This document shows, in pieces, positions 38,864 through 39,511 of a stretch of 39,511 bases of DNA. The position numbers were made by a program, and so were the translations under genes. Where the stretch lies: the IMG/VR virus record IMGVR_UViG_3300021381_000187, positions 1-39,511 of that record. One strand, given 5' to 3'. The notes beneath the pieces were generated by a model that ran no database searches, was not told where the DNA came from, and saw only the letters and a program-made list of their open reading frames with translations. The number at the start of each line of letters is the position of its first letter. Positions within the stretch are counted from its first letter, which is position 1. This DNA is from a virus.

Positions 38864-39280
38864 ATGAAGGTGGCTTATAATAGCTGTTTTGGTGGGTTTG
38901 GGCTTAGCCCGCTTGCGTTAGAGATGTTTGCGGAAAAGAAAGGTATCACGCTTACATGGTATGAGCGGAGCCGTTACCTAGACCGATTTAAAAGACTCCC
39001 CGAAACTCCGAGAAAGAAAGGGTGTACTGTATGCGCATTCACTAAAGACCAAGGAGCGTCGTTCTCCGAGTATGAAGAGGGTACGTATTACTACCCAAAC
39101 TTTGACTCAGACGAAGCGCGCACCGACCCAGATTTAATTACCGTAATAGAGGAGCTTGGAGAGAGAGCGAACGGAGACTGCGCAAGCCTAGCAATTCAAG
39201 AGATACCAGACGGCGCAGAATTTGAGATTACTTATTATGACGGCAATGAGTCGGTAGAACCGCCAAGGCCATCTTGGTAA
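38864..39280 (+). CDS. Conserved-looking hypothetical phage protein
   Basis: 138 aa. The start MKVAYNSCFGGFGLSPLALE resembles, from memory, the N-terminus of uncharacterised proteins in several tailed phages. Middle has CTVCAF; the C-terminal half (LITVIEELGERANGDCASL, then FEITYYDGNE) is beta-rich and acidic. AAAGGAGAGG precedes the ATG. No function can be given. Confidence 0.65.
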   Translation: MKVAYNSCFGGFGLSPLALEMFAEKKGITLTWYERSRYLDRFKRLPETPRKKGCTVCAFTKDQGASFSEYEEGTYYYPNFDSDEARTDPDLITVIEELGERANGDCASLAIQEIPDGAEFEITYYDGNESVEPPRPSW

Positions 39281-39313
39281 CACTAAACTAATCAGCCTTT
39301 GGAGGGCGAGAGG

Positions 39314-39511
39314 ATGGAACAAGTAGAAATCTTACGGCGCATGACAGAAATAGAGCATACTTTTAATGACTCTCGTCTTGGTACGGTCGATCACATACAG
39401 CTATGTGGTGAATATTCTCTCCTGCAAGGTTTGCTTAATATCGAAGAAAATAGGAAGGCGATTGGTCAGGTTTTGGTCACGGGCGAACCGCGCAAAAGCA
39501 GCATTGAATAA
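39314..39511 (+). CDS. Hypothetical protein at the window edge
   Basis: 65 aa from MEQVEILRRMTEIEH; GGAG lies 9 nt upstream (a TTG start 15 nt earlier is possible). Charged helix, then SRLGTVDHIQLCGEYSLL and KAIGQVLVTGEP. The stop coincides with the last base of the window, so the next gene is unknown. Confidence 0.5.
   Translation: MEQVEILRRMTEIEHTFNDSRLGTVDHIQLCGEYSLLQGLLNIEENRKAIGQVLVTGEPRKSSIE

Larger units (their letters stand above)
1062..39511. mobile_element. Prophage of a P22-like podovirus, right end not included
   Basis: Continuous set of phage modules: immunity, replication, lysis, adhesins, packaging, head, ejection proteins and tailspike on the minus strand; recombination, excisionase and integrase on the plus strand. 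The left boundary is the tRNA 3'-end repeat at 1062-1088. No matching repeat appears near the right edge, and phage-type small genes run to the last base, so the element continues beyond the window. Every core module has an intact gene and no frameshifted structural gene was noticed, so it may be a functional prophage. Confidence 0.85.

Overview
The window is almost entirely one temperate-phage genome (a prophage) with a short stretch of host chromosome on its left. The host gene at 1-564 is a ferritin-like/rubrerythrin-type diiron protein. After a non-coding stretch comes a 27-bp copy of the 3' end of a tRNA (probably tRNA-Pro, minus strand) at 1062-1088, the usual scar of a tyrosine integrase that inserts into a tRNA gene. 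Everything to the right up to 39511 is phage. No second copy of the tRNA end is seen, so the right junction, where an intact tRNA would be expected, lies outside the window. Base composition, Shine-Dalgarno usage, an FNR/Anr box and the phage families suggest a gammaproteobacterial, possibly marine, host; the species cannot be named.

The phage is a podovirus-type lambdoid with P22-like gene order, read right to left. The immunity region is at 31.0-31.98 kb. Leftward from it runs one long minus-strand series: cro, a CII-like regulator, an O-like initiator with an iteron-type origin inside the gene, a DnaC-like helicase loader, a nin-like block of small genes, a metallophosphoesterase, a candidate late regulator, a late leader with a strong terminator, and lysis genes (M15 endolysin, membrane proteins/holins, Rz/Rz1 spanins). 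Then follows a 7.8-kb block of adhesin-like structural proteins, and finally the packaging and virion genes: TerS, TerL, portal, scaffold, SU10-type coat, adaptor, gp10-like tail protein, three ejection-type proteins and a tailspike.

Rightward from the immunity region runs the plus-strand early operon: many small genes, an ERF single-strand annealing protein, a YqaJ-type exonuclease, a small protein with an SSB-like acidic tip, then excisionase and integrase. Past int is a further mini-operon of small genes that begins at a promoter whose spacer is filled by a perfect 15-bp palindrome.

The most interesting parts are: (1) an immunity switch with four related operators at two loci about 650 bp apart, apparently leaderless cro and repressor mRNAs, a repressor with no S24 cleavage domain, and a 43-aa gene pointing back at the repressor; (2) a 38-aa single-membrane-span gene on the opposite strand, with its own promoter, between the last ejection gene and the tailspike, the position occupied by the immI/sieA region in P22; (3) the palindrome-controlled gene set beyond int; (4) the separate adhesin/lyase block between lysis and packaging. 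All functions here are inferred by reading the sequence; no database search was run.
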